Shown piece by piece: positions 1-6,753 of a DNA stretch of 7,937 nt (position 1 is its first letter; each line of letters starts with the position of its first letter). The stretch lies in the NCBI GenBank assembly GCA_021443605.1, contig JABUTQ010000004.1, positions 1-7,937 of the forward strand, read 5' to 3'. The position numbers and the translations under genes were made by a program. Below the pieces are notes generated by a model that ran no database searches, was not told the DNA's origin, and worked only from the letters and a program-made list of their open reading frames with translations. Source of the stretch: Bacteroidales bacterium. Its GTDB lineage: Bacteria; Bacteroidota; Bacteroidia; Bacteroidales; UBA932.

Positions 1-428
1 CTCTGCCTCTCAAGATGTGTCCACATACCTGTAAGTCTTGGATAAAGATACTGATATTGAGCAAGTTCCACTTGTGTCTTGGCGTATGCAGTCTTAGCTC
101 TCTGAGCAAATATCTCGAGAATGAGACCGGTGCGATCCATAACTGAAATGCCAGTATCTTTCTCAATATTACGGATTTGAGTAGGTGATAACTCATCATC
201 AAAGATTGCATAATCTATCTCATTTTCCTTGACAAATTCTGCCATTTCTTTTAGCTTGCCACTTCCGAGATATGTCCCTGCAAGAGGATGTGACAATCTT
301 TGCATAAATCGTTTTTTTGTCTCTATTCCTGCCGTTTCTGCAAGAAAGGCGAGCTCATCCAGATATTCTTCTCTCTGCCCTATATCGTCTTTATCACTTA
401 TTACCGCTACTAATACCGCTGTCTCCAT
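1..428 (-). CDS. hflX: GTPase HflX, N-terminal part (runs off left edge)
   Basis: The minus strand encodes 142 residues beginning METAVLVAVISDKDD. HflX is a GTPase that binds the 50S subunit and splits or rescues stalled ribosomes, mainly under stress. Visible here are the glycine-rich N-terminal nucleotide-binding segment (GTYLGSGKLKE, about residues 48-58), the family signature FDDELSPTQIRNIEK (about 71-85), and the start of the helical linker with DRTGLILEIFAQRAKTAYAK and QVELAQYQYLYPRLTGMWTH, ending HLERQ at the edge. The GTPase domain lies beyond the window. The ATG at 428-426 is the earliest possible ATG, because a TAA stop lies in frame about 40 bases upstream. No clear Shine-Dalgarno is seen, as usual in Bacteroidetes. 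The gene is divergent from the hexosaminidase gene. Identity is secure from the conserved motifs; completeness cannot be judged. Confidence 0.93.
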   Translation of the reverse strand, partial: METAVLVAVISDKDDIGQREEYLDELAFLAETAGIETKKRFMQRLSHPLAGTYLGSGKLKEMAEFVKENEIDYAIFDDELSPTQIRNIEKDTGISVMDRTGLILEIFAQRAKTAYAKTQVELAQYQYLYPRLTGMWTHLERQ

Positions 429-445
429 CTGTACTATATTTTTCG

Positions 446-476
446 CAAAGTAAAATCTTTTCCCTTATATTTCAAA
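446..476 (-). promoter_or_regulatory. Candidate Bacteroidetes-type promoter of hflX
   Basis: On the minus strand TTTG (476-473) is followed after 19 bases by TTACTTTG (453-446). The Bacteroidetes primary-sigma promoter is TTTG, a spacer of about 19-21, then TAnnTTTG, so this matches all positions except the A of the -7 box. Transcription would start about 10 bases before the hflX ATG, giving a very short leader. The motif is short and the region A+T-rich, so chance is possible. Confidence 0.35.
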
Positions 477-543
477 AATCGTTATCTTTACTAAATAATA
501 TCAGTGCCTCATTTTCAGGCATATTACTTATAATAAACTTAAA

Positions 544-2775
544 ATGAAGAAGTTACTTATTTTAATCTCAATTCTTGTTCCGACATTTTTATCGGCACAG
601 ATCAATTTCCTCCCCAAACCTGAGCAGGTGAAATACGAAAAAGGTGAAATGCTCATGGAAAAAGGGCTTGGTATCATATCCGAAGGTGCCGACAATTTTA
701 ACGTAAATTATCTCAAAGAACATCTCGAAAGGGTTTTTGATTTTGATATCGCTATTGGATCTGGTCGGCAGACCATCACTCTTAAACACGTGCAAGGGCT
801 TGAGAATGAAGAATATAAACTTTCAATTGATGACAAAGGAATAGTAATAGAATCGTCAAGCAAGGCCGGCGAATTTTACGCCATCCAAACATTGATGCAG
901 ATGATGCCGGCCGGCATTTATAAGGATTTTGAAAATCCTCAAAACGGAATGCTCCTTTGGGAGTGGCCTCTCCCCTACATCAAGATTTCCGACAAACCAC
1001 GCTTCAGCTATCGCGGCAGTATGTTGGACGTATCACGCACTTATTTCAATAAGGATTATGTCATAAGGCACCTCGAATGGCTTGGTTATCACAAAATTAA
1101 CAAATTCCATTTTCATCTTACGGACGACAACGGCTGGCGTATCGAGATAAAGAAATATCCGAAGCTCACAAATGAAGGATGTTATCGTGGCGACGGCCTC
1201 CTCCTCCCTGCCACATTCGGCTCGGGAAAAGAGCCTTACGGCGGATATTTTACCCAAAAAGATATCAAAGAAATCGTTGCCTTCGCAAAAGAGCGTAATA
1301 TAGAGGTGATTCCTGAAATTGAGTTCCCGGGACATTCAAAAGGGATTGCCGTTGCTTATCCTGAGATTTTATGCGACAATATAGACACCAACCTCAAGAG
1401 CGTGCAGCTTGAAAGTGGAAACGTATGGTGCGTAGGGCGCGAAGAGAATTTCAAGATGATTGAAAACATTCTCAAAGAGGTTGCTTCTCTCTTCGATTCG
1501 GAATACATCCACATCGGTGGAGACGAAGTGGTATATGACAACTGGAACAATTGCCCTCGTTGTCAGGCAGTTATGAAAAAAGAAGGATTCAAGACAAATC
1601 TTGAGCTCTTCCACTATTTCATCCGCCGCGTAGATAAAATTGCACATAAATTCGGAAAGAAGATTGCCGGCTGGGATGAAATTTCTGAGGAGAGTTCAAT
1701 TGATCCACAATCGCGCGTATATGCTTGGCGCAATGCAGATTATGGCGTAAAAGCCGTACAAAGGAGGCTTCCCGTGATAATGCAGATTGCAAAATACTGC
1801 TATGTCGATATGAAATACTCGGAGCCGGAGAGAGGACACAATTGGGCTGGTATCGTATCTATGCCTACAATCTACTCGTTTGATCCATACAAGTTTGAAA
1901 TCAGAGGTGAGAACTATGCTTTCACAGAGGAAGAAAAGAAATGTATAGTGGGAGTTCAAGGAAATATGTGGGCAGAAATGCTTGTATGGCCTCCACATTT
2001 TGCTGAATACCAGATGTTTCCGAAGCTTTGTGCTCTCGCAGAAATCGGGTGGACACCACAGGAACTCAGGGATTATGCAGATTTTGATGCCCGTCTTACA
2101 GGCTCACACTTTGAGAGAATGGCAGCTATGGGCATCCGCTTCCGCCTTCCTTATCCTGAAGTCAAATCGGAAAATGTCGATTGCAACGTCACTAAAGTTT
2201 CAGCAACTCTCCCCTATCCGTCAGCTGTTGTAAGATACACGACAAACGGCACAGAGCCTAATGTCAATTCACCTGTATATCAAGGTGATATATTTACAAA
2301 TGCACCCGAAAACCTCCGTTTTGCAACCTTCTTTTACGACAACAAGAGCATATCTGTCAAGGTGCCCGGAGCAGAAAAACTGCTCACGCCTGCAGTGACA
2401 GTCACCTCTTCCGAAGCAATGGGCGAGAATAAATATTGTACAAAAAAGATGGCTGCCGATTATGACTTTGAAAGCTATTTCCGCTCTGTGAATGCTCCGC
2501 AAAAAGGGGAATGGGTGCTCTATACATTCGACTCTCCGGTTGAATGTTCAGAAATCGAAGTCGCTACGGGCTTCCCCGGCCTTGATGTCTATGTTGTGAC
2601 AGATGGTCACGTGGAATATTCGTTCAATGGTAAGGATTGGATAAAAGGAGATTCGTTCCGTTACGGAAAAGTTATAATCCGTCCGGATAAAGCCGTAAAA
2701 GCAGTGAAGATAGTCCACGATGGTGAAGGTGAACGGAAATATGTTGGTTATCAAGACCTTAGAATTAAGAAATAG
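544..2775 (+). CDS. Exported GH20 beta-N-acetylhexosaminidase with C-terminal accessory domains
   Basis: 743 residues. It removes terminal GlcNAc or GalNAc from glycans by substrate-assisted hydrolysis. Residues 1-19 (MKKLLILISILVPTFLSAQ) are a signal peptide, probably cut after LSA, so it acts in the periplasm or at the outer membrane; there is no lipobox cysteine. About residues 20-145 are the GH20 N-terminal domain (GH20b). The catalytic TIM barrel spans about 150-505, with FHFHLTDDNGW near 188-198, PGHS including H264, and the catalytic pair D327-E328 in HIGGDEV. Active-site tryptophans are likely W377, W395 and W476. About 545-610 resembles the chitobiase C-terminal domain (AVVRYTTNGTEPN), and about 620-743 a discoidin-like carbohydrate-binding fold. 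Length and domain order are normal for Bacteroidetes GH20. There is no Shine-Dalgarno before the ATG. The next gene begins directly after its TAG. Exact substrate (host glycan, chitin or peptidoglycan) cannot be told. Confidence 0.95.
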   Translation: MKKLLILISILVPTFLSAQINFLPKPEQVKYEKGEMLMEKGLGIISEGADNFNVNYLKEHLERVFDFDIAIGSGRQTITLKHVQGLENEEYKLSIDDKGIVIESSSKAGEFYAIQTLMQMMPAGIYKDFENPQNGMLLWEWPLPYIKISDKPRFSYRGSMLDVSRTYFNKDYVIRHLEWLGYHKINKFHFHLTDDNGWRIEIKKYPKLTNEGCYRGDGLLLPATFGSGKEPYGGYFTQKDIKEIVAFAKERNIEVIPEIEFPGHSKGIAVAYPEILCDNIDTNLKSVQLESGNVWCVGREENFKMIENILKEVASLFDSEYIHIGGDEVVYDNWNNCPRCQAVMKKEGFKTNLELFHYFIRRVDKIAHKFGKKIAGWDEISEESSIDPQSRVYAWRNADYGVKAVQRRLPVIMQIAKYCYVDMKYSEPERGHNWAGIVSMPTIYSFDPYKFEIRGENYAFTEEEKKCIVGVQGNMWAEMLVWPPHFAEYQMFPKLCALAEIGWTPQELRDYADFDARLTGSHFERMAAMGIRFRLPYPEVKSENVDCNVTKVSATLPYPSAVVRYTTNGTEPNVNSPVYQGDIFTNAPENLRFATFFYDNKSISVKVPGAEKLLTPAVTVTSSEAMGENKYCTKKMAADYDFESYFRSVNAPQKGEWVLYTFDSPVECSEIEVATGFPGLDVYVVTDGHVEYSFNGKDWIKGDSFRYGKVIIRPDKAVKAVKIVHDGEGERKYVGYQDLRIKK

Positions 2776-3561
2776 ATGGAATTTTTTGCAACAGCCGGAA
2801 ATATTCCGGTTCATATCCAGGATTCCCAGAAAGGGGGGAAGACAATAATTCTTCTGCACGGATATTTGGAGACAATGTATATCTACAACGAATTGTACGA
2901 TACACTTGCTCCAGATTACAGAGTGATAACAATGGATTTGCCGGGGCACGGCCTCTCGTGCTCTGCCCCGGTCAATACAATGGATATAATGGCCACTGTA
3001 GTGAAAGGTGTCTTGGATGTTTGCGGGGTAAAAGAGGCAACAGTGGCCGGGCACTCGCTTGGGGGATATGTGGCACTTGCCTGTTGTTCAATGTTTCCGG
3101 AGGTTTTCACAAAACTTGTCCTGCTCAACTCTCATCCCTATCCCGATCCTGCTGAAAAGTCTGCTGACAGAGACCGCGAAGCGAGTCTTATAGAGGTGGG
3201 CAAACTCAATTCTCTTGCAGGTATTTCTATTCCTAAGATGTACTACATCGAAAATCTGCGCCGCTGCGACGACAAGATTCGGGAGACGATAGAGCTTTGT
3301 GAAACCCACGACCCCTCGGGGATTGTCGCCTGCCTTCGTGGAATGCAGCAACGTCCTTCTACAGAGGCGTTTCTGGCTTCTGTGAAGATTCCGGTGCTCG
3401 GGGTAATGGGGGATAATGACAATTTTATCCCTATGGAAAAGATAAATGCGATGAAGGAGAGTTTTCCTGCCGTCCGTTTCGAGATTATCACCAACTGCGG
3501 CCACAACAGCTTTGTCGAAGAGACCGCCCGCGTCCGCGAACTGCTCTCCGACTTTGTATAA
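2776..3561 (+). CDS. Cytoplasmic alpha/beta-fold hydrolase
   Basis: 261 residues without a signal peptide or membrane segment. Fold markers are in order: the oxyanion loop LLHGY (H28-G29), DLPGHG (about 54-59), and the nucleophile elbow AGHSLGG with S94. A cap region follows at about 120-195, then the acid in GDNDNFIP (probably D215, possibly D213) and the catalytic histidine in NCGHNSF (H243). The triad Ser-Asp-His is therefore complete, typical of esterases and related hydrolases of the AB_hydrolase_1 / _6 group. The substrate cannot be predicted from sequence. The ATG immediately follows the TAG of the hexosaminidase gene with no gap, so the pair is almost certainly cotranscribed and probably translationally coupled. 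A purine-rich stretch (AATTAAGAAATAG) precedes the ATG. The gene is followed after 11 bases by the palindromic repeat cluster and faces the P1 peptidase gene. Confidence 0.88.
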   Translation: MEFFATAGNIPVHIQDSQKGGKTIILLHGYLETMYIYNELYDTLAPDYRVITMDLPGHGLSCSAPVNTMDIMATVVKGVLDVCGVKEATVAGHSLGGYVALACCSMFPEVFTKLVLLNSHPYPDPAEKSADRDREASLIEVGKLNSLAGISIPKMYYIENLRRCDDKIRETIELCETHDPSGIVACLRGMQQRPSTEAFLASVKIPVLGVMGDNDNFIPMEKINAMKESFPAVRFEIITNCGHNSFVEETARVRELLSDFV

Positions 3562-3572
3562 ACTTCTCGAAA

Positions 3573-3708
3573 AGATTCTTCGCTTCGTTCAGAATGACGT
3601 CAGCCTTTCGTCATCCTGAGCATCAGCATTTCGTCATCCTGAGCGTCAGCGAAGGATCTCCCCGTAAAACACTACTCGTCAAGATTCTTCACTTCGTTCA
3701 GAATAACG
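3573..3708. repeat. Palindromic intergenic repeat cluster (REP-like), between convergent genes
   Basis: Two kinds of arm alternate. Right-type arms start AGATTCTT and end TTCAGAATGACG or TTCAGAATAACG (3573-3599 and 3682-3708). Left-type arms start CGTCATCCTGAG (3609-3620, a degraded copy, and 3632-3659, which ends AAGGATCT). Left and right arms are imperfect inverted complements, so 3632-3708 can form a long hairpin around a 22-base loop, and 3588-3620 a shorter one. The same arms recur at 7543-7733. This is the general layout of REP/BIME elements; no RAYT transposase gene is in the window. Lying between two convergent genes, the hairpins may also act as a bidirectional terminator or as mRNA 3' end protection. 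The right arm overlaps the 3' end of the P1 peptidase gene. Confidence 0.85.
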
Positions 3709-4669
3709 ATGCAACCGCTTCTGCCACAGCCTCTTCCGCAGCCTGGAAAATAGGACTCAAATGCTTGTTCTGCAGTAATGTAGGGAAGTAATATCTTGTG
3801 TCGATATTGATCAGGTTATCCTTATAGACAGAAAAAGCGATAACGCAATCTTCTCTGTTTACATCGGATAAATTACATTTTTTTGCAATCCCCTTATATG
3901 CTCTTTTGGCAAGGCGCTCAAGCTGTCCGGCACCCAGCGGAGCATCTGTAGCGACAATAATGGTACAAGAGGATTGTGGAGCACCATCAAAATTAGCCAC
4001 CACAAGCACCCCAATGGTATACCCTCCAAAAGATTCAGGGAGAACTCTGGAAGAGGTCCCAATCCCACCTTTTTTTCCAAAGCTCACAGCACCTGAGCCG
4101 GCCCCCACAGCCCCTTGTTCAACAACACCGGAATTAGCATTTTTAATTGCTTCAAGTATATGTTTATCAGTTACATATCTTGCTCTGACATTATTCGTTG
4201 CACCATCTGGAATGCCACACACCACGCTGTTAACCATTTTTACGTTCTCATTCCCAAACTGATTGAGGGTATAAGTAACAGCACTTCTTATTCCTTCAGC
4301 CACATTTAACGTATTTGTCAGAATTACAGGCGTTTCAATGTAGCCAAACTCTTTCACGAAAGGATATCCGGCCAAATTTACACCTCCATTTGCCAAATAG
4401 ATTGCGGCAGGAGTCTTTTTCTGGTAAAGATTTCCTAAGTGGGGAAGAATTGCCGTTACACCGGTATGCATATCGCCTCCATCATCAAGTGACAAATGAC
4501 CGACGGAAACCCCTTTGACATCGGTAATTGCATTATTTTCACCGCTTTGAAAAATCCTCACAATAAAGTTGCTGTCACAAACATTTAATGGTCTTACAAT
4601 AGTGTCCTGGGCATAAGAAACAAGAATGCCAAAGACAAAAAACATTATAGTCAAAATAGATTTTTTCAT
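3698..4669 (-). CDS. Exported P1-family peptidase (S58, DmpA/BapA-like)
   Basis: 323 residues from the ATG at 4669-4667. S58 enzymes are Ntn-hydrolases that cleave themselves to expose a catalytic serine and act as aminopeptidases, D-esterases or beta-peptidyl aminopeptidases. Residues 1-20 (MKKSILTIMFFVFGILVSYA) form a signal peptide, so the protein is exported. Family motifs are VKGVSVGH (about 51-58), GVTAI (70-74), GGVNLAG (95-101), TPVILTNTLNV (113-123), GGIGTSSRVLPE (201-212) and IIVATDAPLGAGQLERLAKR (about 237-256). By alignment to the ATDAPL anchor the nucleophile is S234, preceded by S233 rather than the usual Gly or Asn. The open frame extends 40 codons further upstream to 4789, but that stretch has no signal-peptide character and covers the promoter region, so 4669 is preferred. 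The C-terminus (AEAVASLF) is short, and its last codons and TGA lie within the palindromic repeat. Function is secure at family level only. Confidence 0.88.
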   Translation of the reverse strand: MKKSILTIMFFVFGILVSYAQDTIVRPLNVCDSNFIVRIFQSGENNAITDVKGVSVGHLSLDDGGDMHTGVTAILPHLGNLYQKKTPAAIYLANGGVNLAGYPFVKEFGYIETPVILTNTLNVAEGIRSAVTYTLNQFGNENVKMVNSVVCGIPDGATNNVRARYVTDKHILEAIKNANSGVVEQGAVGAGSGAVSFGKKGGIGTSSRVLPESFGGYTIGVLVVANFDGAPQSSCTIIVATDAPLGAGQLERLAKRAYKGIAKKCNLSDVNREDCVIAFSVYKDNLINIDTRYYFPTLLQNKHLSPIFQAAEEAVAEAVASLF

Positions 4670-4690
4670 CCCACAAAAGAGTTTACGCAA

Positions 4691-4698
4691 CAAAATTA
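4691..4698 (-). promoter_or_regulatory. Candidate -7 box of the P1 peptidase promoter
   Basis: The minus strand reads TAATTTTG, an exact match to the Bacteroidetes -7 motif TAnnTTTG, 22 bases before the ATG at 4669. No TTTG is found at the expected -33 distance; that position falls in the dyad at 4708-4726. One matching element alone in A+T-rich DNA is weak evidence. Confidence 0.3.
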
Positions 4699-4707
4699 TG
4701 ATTAATT

Positions 4708-4726
4708 TTATATCATATTGATATAA
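4708..4726. promoter_or_regulatory. Perfect 19-base dyad, candidate operator
   Basis: TTATATCA - TAT - TGATATAA: eight-base arms that are exact inverted complements around a three-base centre. It lies in the 132-base spacer between the divergent P1 peptidase and frdA genes. It covers where the -33 regions of both promoters would fall: a poor match ATTG at 4717-4720 lies 20 bases before GATATTTG at 4741-4748 for frdA, and the equivalent minus-strand position faces TAATTTTG at 4698-4691. This suggests a repressor or activator site that could control both genes. The regulator is unknown, and A+T-rich DNA raises the chance of fortuitous dyads. Confidence 0.4.
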
Positions 4727-4748
4727 CCAAAAAAAAATGTGATATTTG
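4717..4748 (+). promoter_or_regulatory. Weak candidate promoter of frdAB
   Basis: ATTG at 4717-4720, a 20-base spacer, then GATATTTG at 4741-4748. This differs from TTTG / TAnnTTTG at one position in each box. It would give a 5' leader of roughly 45-50 bases before the frdA ATG at 4802. The -33 box lies within the dyad at 4708-4726. Confidence 0.3.
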
Positions 4749-4801
4749 CAGATTGATAAACTGTTTTGAGACAATTTTAAATAACTCATAAATAAAAAAT
4801 A

Positions 4802-6742
4802 ATGACAGAACTAATTTCTAAGGTACCTGAAGGTCCTTTGGCCGAAAAATGGACTAACCACAAGGCCCATATCAAGGTTGTAAGTCCTGCCAACAAAAAG
4901 AAGATGGAAATCATCGTTGTTGGTACAGGTCTTGGCGGAGCTTCCGCAGCTGCCAGCCTCGGAGAACTCGGCTATAATGTAAAGATTTTCTGCATCAGCG
5001 ACTCTCCGCGCCGCGCCCATTCTATTGCCGCTCAGGGCGGTATCAATGCTGCTAAGAACTACCAGAACGACAACGACTCCATCTATCGTCTCTTCTACGA
5101 CACAATCAAGGGTGGTGACTATCGTAGCCGTGAAGCAAACGTCTATCGTCTTGCAGAGGTTTCAAACAACATCATTGACCAGTGTGTTGCACAGGGAGTT
5201 CCTTTCGCACGCGATTACGGCGGGCTTCTCGACAACCGCAGCTTCGGTGGCGCACAGGTAAGCCGTACTTTCTACGCCCGTGGTCAAACAGGCCAGCAAC
5301 TCCTTTTGGGTGCATACGCAGCCCTCAACCGTCAGGTTGCAAAGGGTTCGGTGAAGTCTTATCCGCGTCACGAGATGCTTGACCTCGTAATCATCAACGG
5401 CGAGGCAAAAGGTATCATCGCAAGAGACCTCACAACAGGCGAAATCAAACGCTTCGGTGCCCACGCAGTTGTCATTGCCACAGGTGGTTACGGAAACACT
5501 TACTTCCTCAGCACCAACGCTATGAACAGCAACGGAAGTGCAGCGATGCAGTGCTACAAGAAGGGCGCATACTTTGCAAACCCTTGCTTTGCACAGATTC
5601 ACCCCACTTGTATCCCCGTTCACGGCGACCAGCAGAGTAAGCTCACCCTTATGTCCGAGTCACTCAGAAATGACGGAAGAATCTGGGTACCAAAGAAAAA
5701 GGAAGATGTTGAGAAGATTCGCAAAGGCACTCTCAAACCTTCACAGATTGCTGAAGAAGACCGCGATTACTATCTCGAAAGAAGATATCCCGCATTCGGT
5801 AACCTCGTTCCCCGTGACGTGGCTTCACGCGCTGCCAAAGAGCGTTGCGACGCCGGTTTCGGTGTAAACGAGCAGGGCCTTGCAGTTTATCTCGATTTCA
5901 AGACCTGTATGGAGCAGAAAGGTCACAAATACATCGAGGAAAAATACGGAAACCTCTTCCAGATGTATGAAGAGATCAACGATGTGGATCCTTACAAGGA
6001 ACCTATGATGATTTTCCCTGCCATCCACTACACAATGGGCGGTCTTTGGGTTGACTATAACCTCCAGACCACAGTTCCCGGTCTCTATGCTATCGGTGAA
6101 GCAAACTTCAGCGACCACGGCGGAAACCGTCTCGGTGCTTCGGCCCTTATGCAAGGTCTTGCAGACGGTTACTTTATTCTCCCTTATACAATCGGCGATT
6201 ATCTCGCATCAAAATTCAAGGAGCCTAAGACAGACACAAATGCTCCAGAATTCGAAGCTGCAGAGAAAGCTATCAAGGAAAAAATTGATAAGATATTCAA
6301 TATCAAGGGAAAACGTACAGTTGACAGTATCCATAAAGAGCTCGGTCTCGTTATGTGGGAGTATGTCGGTATGGCACGCAACGAAGCAGGTTTGAAGAAA
6401 GCCATCGAGCTTATCGCAAAACTCAAGAAAGAATTCTGGAGCAACGTATATGTTCCGGGTGAAAACAACCACTTCAACCAGGAGCTTGAAAAAGCACTTC
6501 GCGTTGCAGACTTCCTCGAGATTGGAGACCTTATGGCTCGCGACGCACTCAACCGTAAAGAATCTTGCGGCGGTCACTTCCGTGAGGAGATGCAGACTGA
6601 AGAAGGCGAAACCAAGCGTGATGACGAAAACTACATGTATGTGTCAGCTTGGGAATACAAGAAAGATGCTGAGCCACAGCTTCATAAAGAGCCGCTTGAG
6701 TTCAAATATTGCAAAGTTGCAACCCGTAACTATAAAGATTAA
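4802..6742 (+). CDS. frdA: Fumarate reductase / succinate dehydrogenase flavoprotein subunit
   Basis: 646 residues. It carries FAD and the dicarboxylate site and interconverts fumarate and succinate; in anaerobic Bacteroidetes it normally runs as fumarate reductase. The FAD Rossmann motif is IIVVGTGLGGASAA (37-50). H73 in RRAHSIAAQGG is the likely covalent FAD-histidine. Active-site motifs are QIHPTC (H267), SESLRNDGR (285-293), VPRD with R338 (proton-shuttle arginine), HYTMGG with H409, and GGNRLGASAL with R443; GLYAIGE (427-433) closes the FAD domain. A helical C-terminal domain with NHFNQELEKALRVADF follows. The length is well above E. coli SdhA/FrdA (about 590-600) and fits the long Bacteroidetes form. 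All catalytic residues are present. The ATG at 4802 gives the usual Bacteroidetes N-terminus (VPEGPLAEKWTNHKAH); there is no Shine-Dalgarno. Codons favour C at third positions, consistent with high expression. frdB follows 11 bases after the stop. The usual upstream cytochrome b gene is missing. Confidence 0.97.
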   Translation: MTELISKVPEGPLAEKWTNHKAHIKVVSPANKKKMEIIVVGTGLGGASAAASLGELGYNVKIFCISDSPRRAHSIAAQGGINAAKNYQNDNDSIYRLFYDTIKGGDYRSREANVYRLAEVSNNIIDQCVAQGVPFARDYGGLLDNRSFGGAQVSRTFYARGQTGQQLLLGAYAALNRQVAKGSVKSYPRHEMLDLVIINGEAKGIIARDLTTGEIKRFGAHAVVIATGGYGNTYFLSTNAMNSNGSAAMQCYKKGAYFANPCFAQIHPTCIPVHGDQQSKLTLMSESLRNDGRIWVPKKKEDVEKIRKGTLKPSQIAEEDRDYYLERRYPAFGNLVPRDVASRAAKERCDAGFGVNEQGLAVYLDFKTCMEQKGHKYIEEKYGNLFQMYEEINDVDPYKEPMMIFPAIHYTMGGLWVDYNLQTTVPGLYAIGEANFSDHGGNRLGASALMQGLADGYFILPYTIGDYLASKFKEPKTDTNAPEFEAAEKAIKEKIDKIFNIKGKRTVDSIHKELGLVMWEYVGMARNEAGLKKAIELIAKLKKEFWSNVYVPGENNHFNQELEKALRVADFLEIGDLMARDALNRKESCGGHFREEMQTEEGETKRDDENYMYVSAWEYKKDAEPQLHKEPLEFKYCKVATRNYKD

Positions 6743-6746
6743 GGAG
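6741..6746 (+). promoter_or_regulatory. Shine-Dalgarno of frdB
   Basis: AAGGAG overlaps the frdA TAA stop and lies 7 bases before the frdB ATG at 6754. It is the only clear Shine-Dalgarno before any start in this window; the others have A+T-rich leaders. It supports the chosen start and tight coupling to frdA. Confidence 0.75.
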
Positions 6747-6753
6747 AAAAGTT

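Noticed and set aside
466..473. TATATTTC as a possible -7 box for the hexosaminidase gene
   Set aside because: It differs from TAnnTTTG, the upstream box would be TTTC instead of TTTG, and it lies about 70 bases from the ATG; too weak to call.
229..547. Plus-strand open frames of 74 and 76 codons across the hflX start and the divergent spacer
   Set aside because: They are antisense to the clearly recognisable HflX N-terminus and have low-complexity Ser/Leu-rich translations.
3594..3791. 65-codon plus-strand open frame with FRHPEHQHFVILSVSEGS
   Set aside because: It is a translation of the palindromic repeat followed by antisense of the P1 peptidase gene. Such peptides appear wherever this repeat type is read through; no start signal or independent support.
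4670..4789. 40-codon N-terminal extension of the P1 peptidase reading frame
   Set aside because: The extension would bury a good signal peptide, has an unlikely composition and overlaps the promoter-like elements and dyad. The ATG at 4669 is the sensible start.
5162..5623. 153-codon minus-strand open frame inside frdA (and other long antisense frames in 2548-3054, 3088-3504 and 7165-7505)
   Set aside because: These lie wholly or mostly antisense to well-supported genes, show no family motifs, and are explained by the codon bias of the sense strand.
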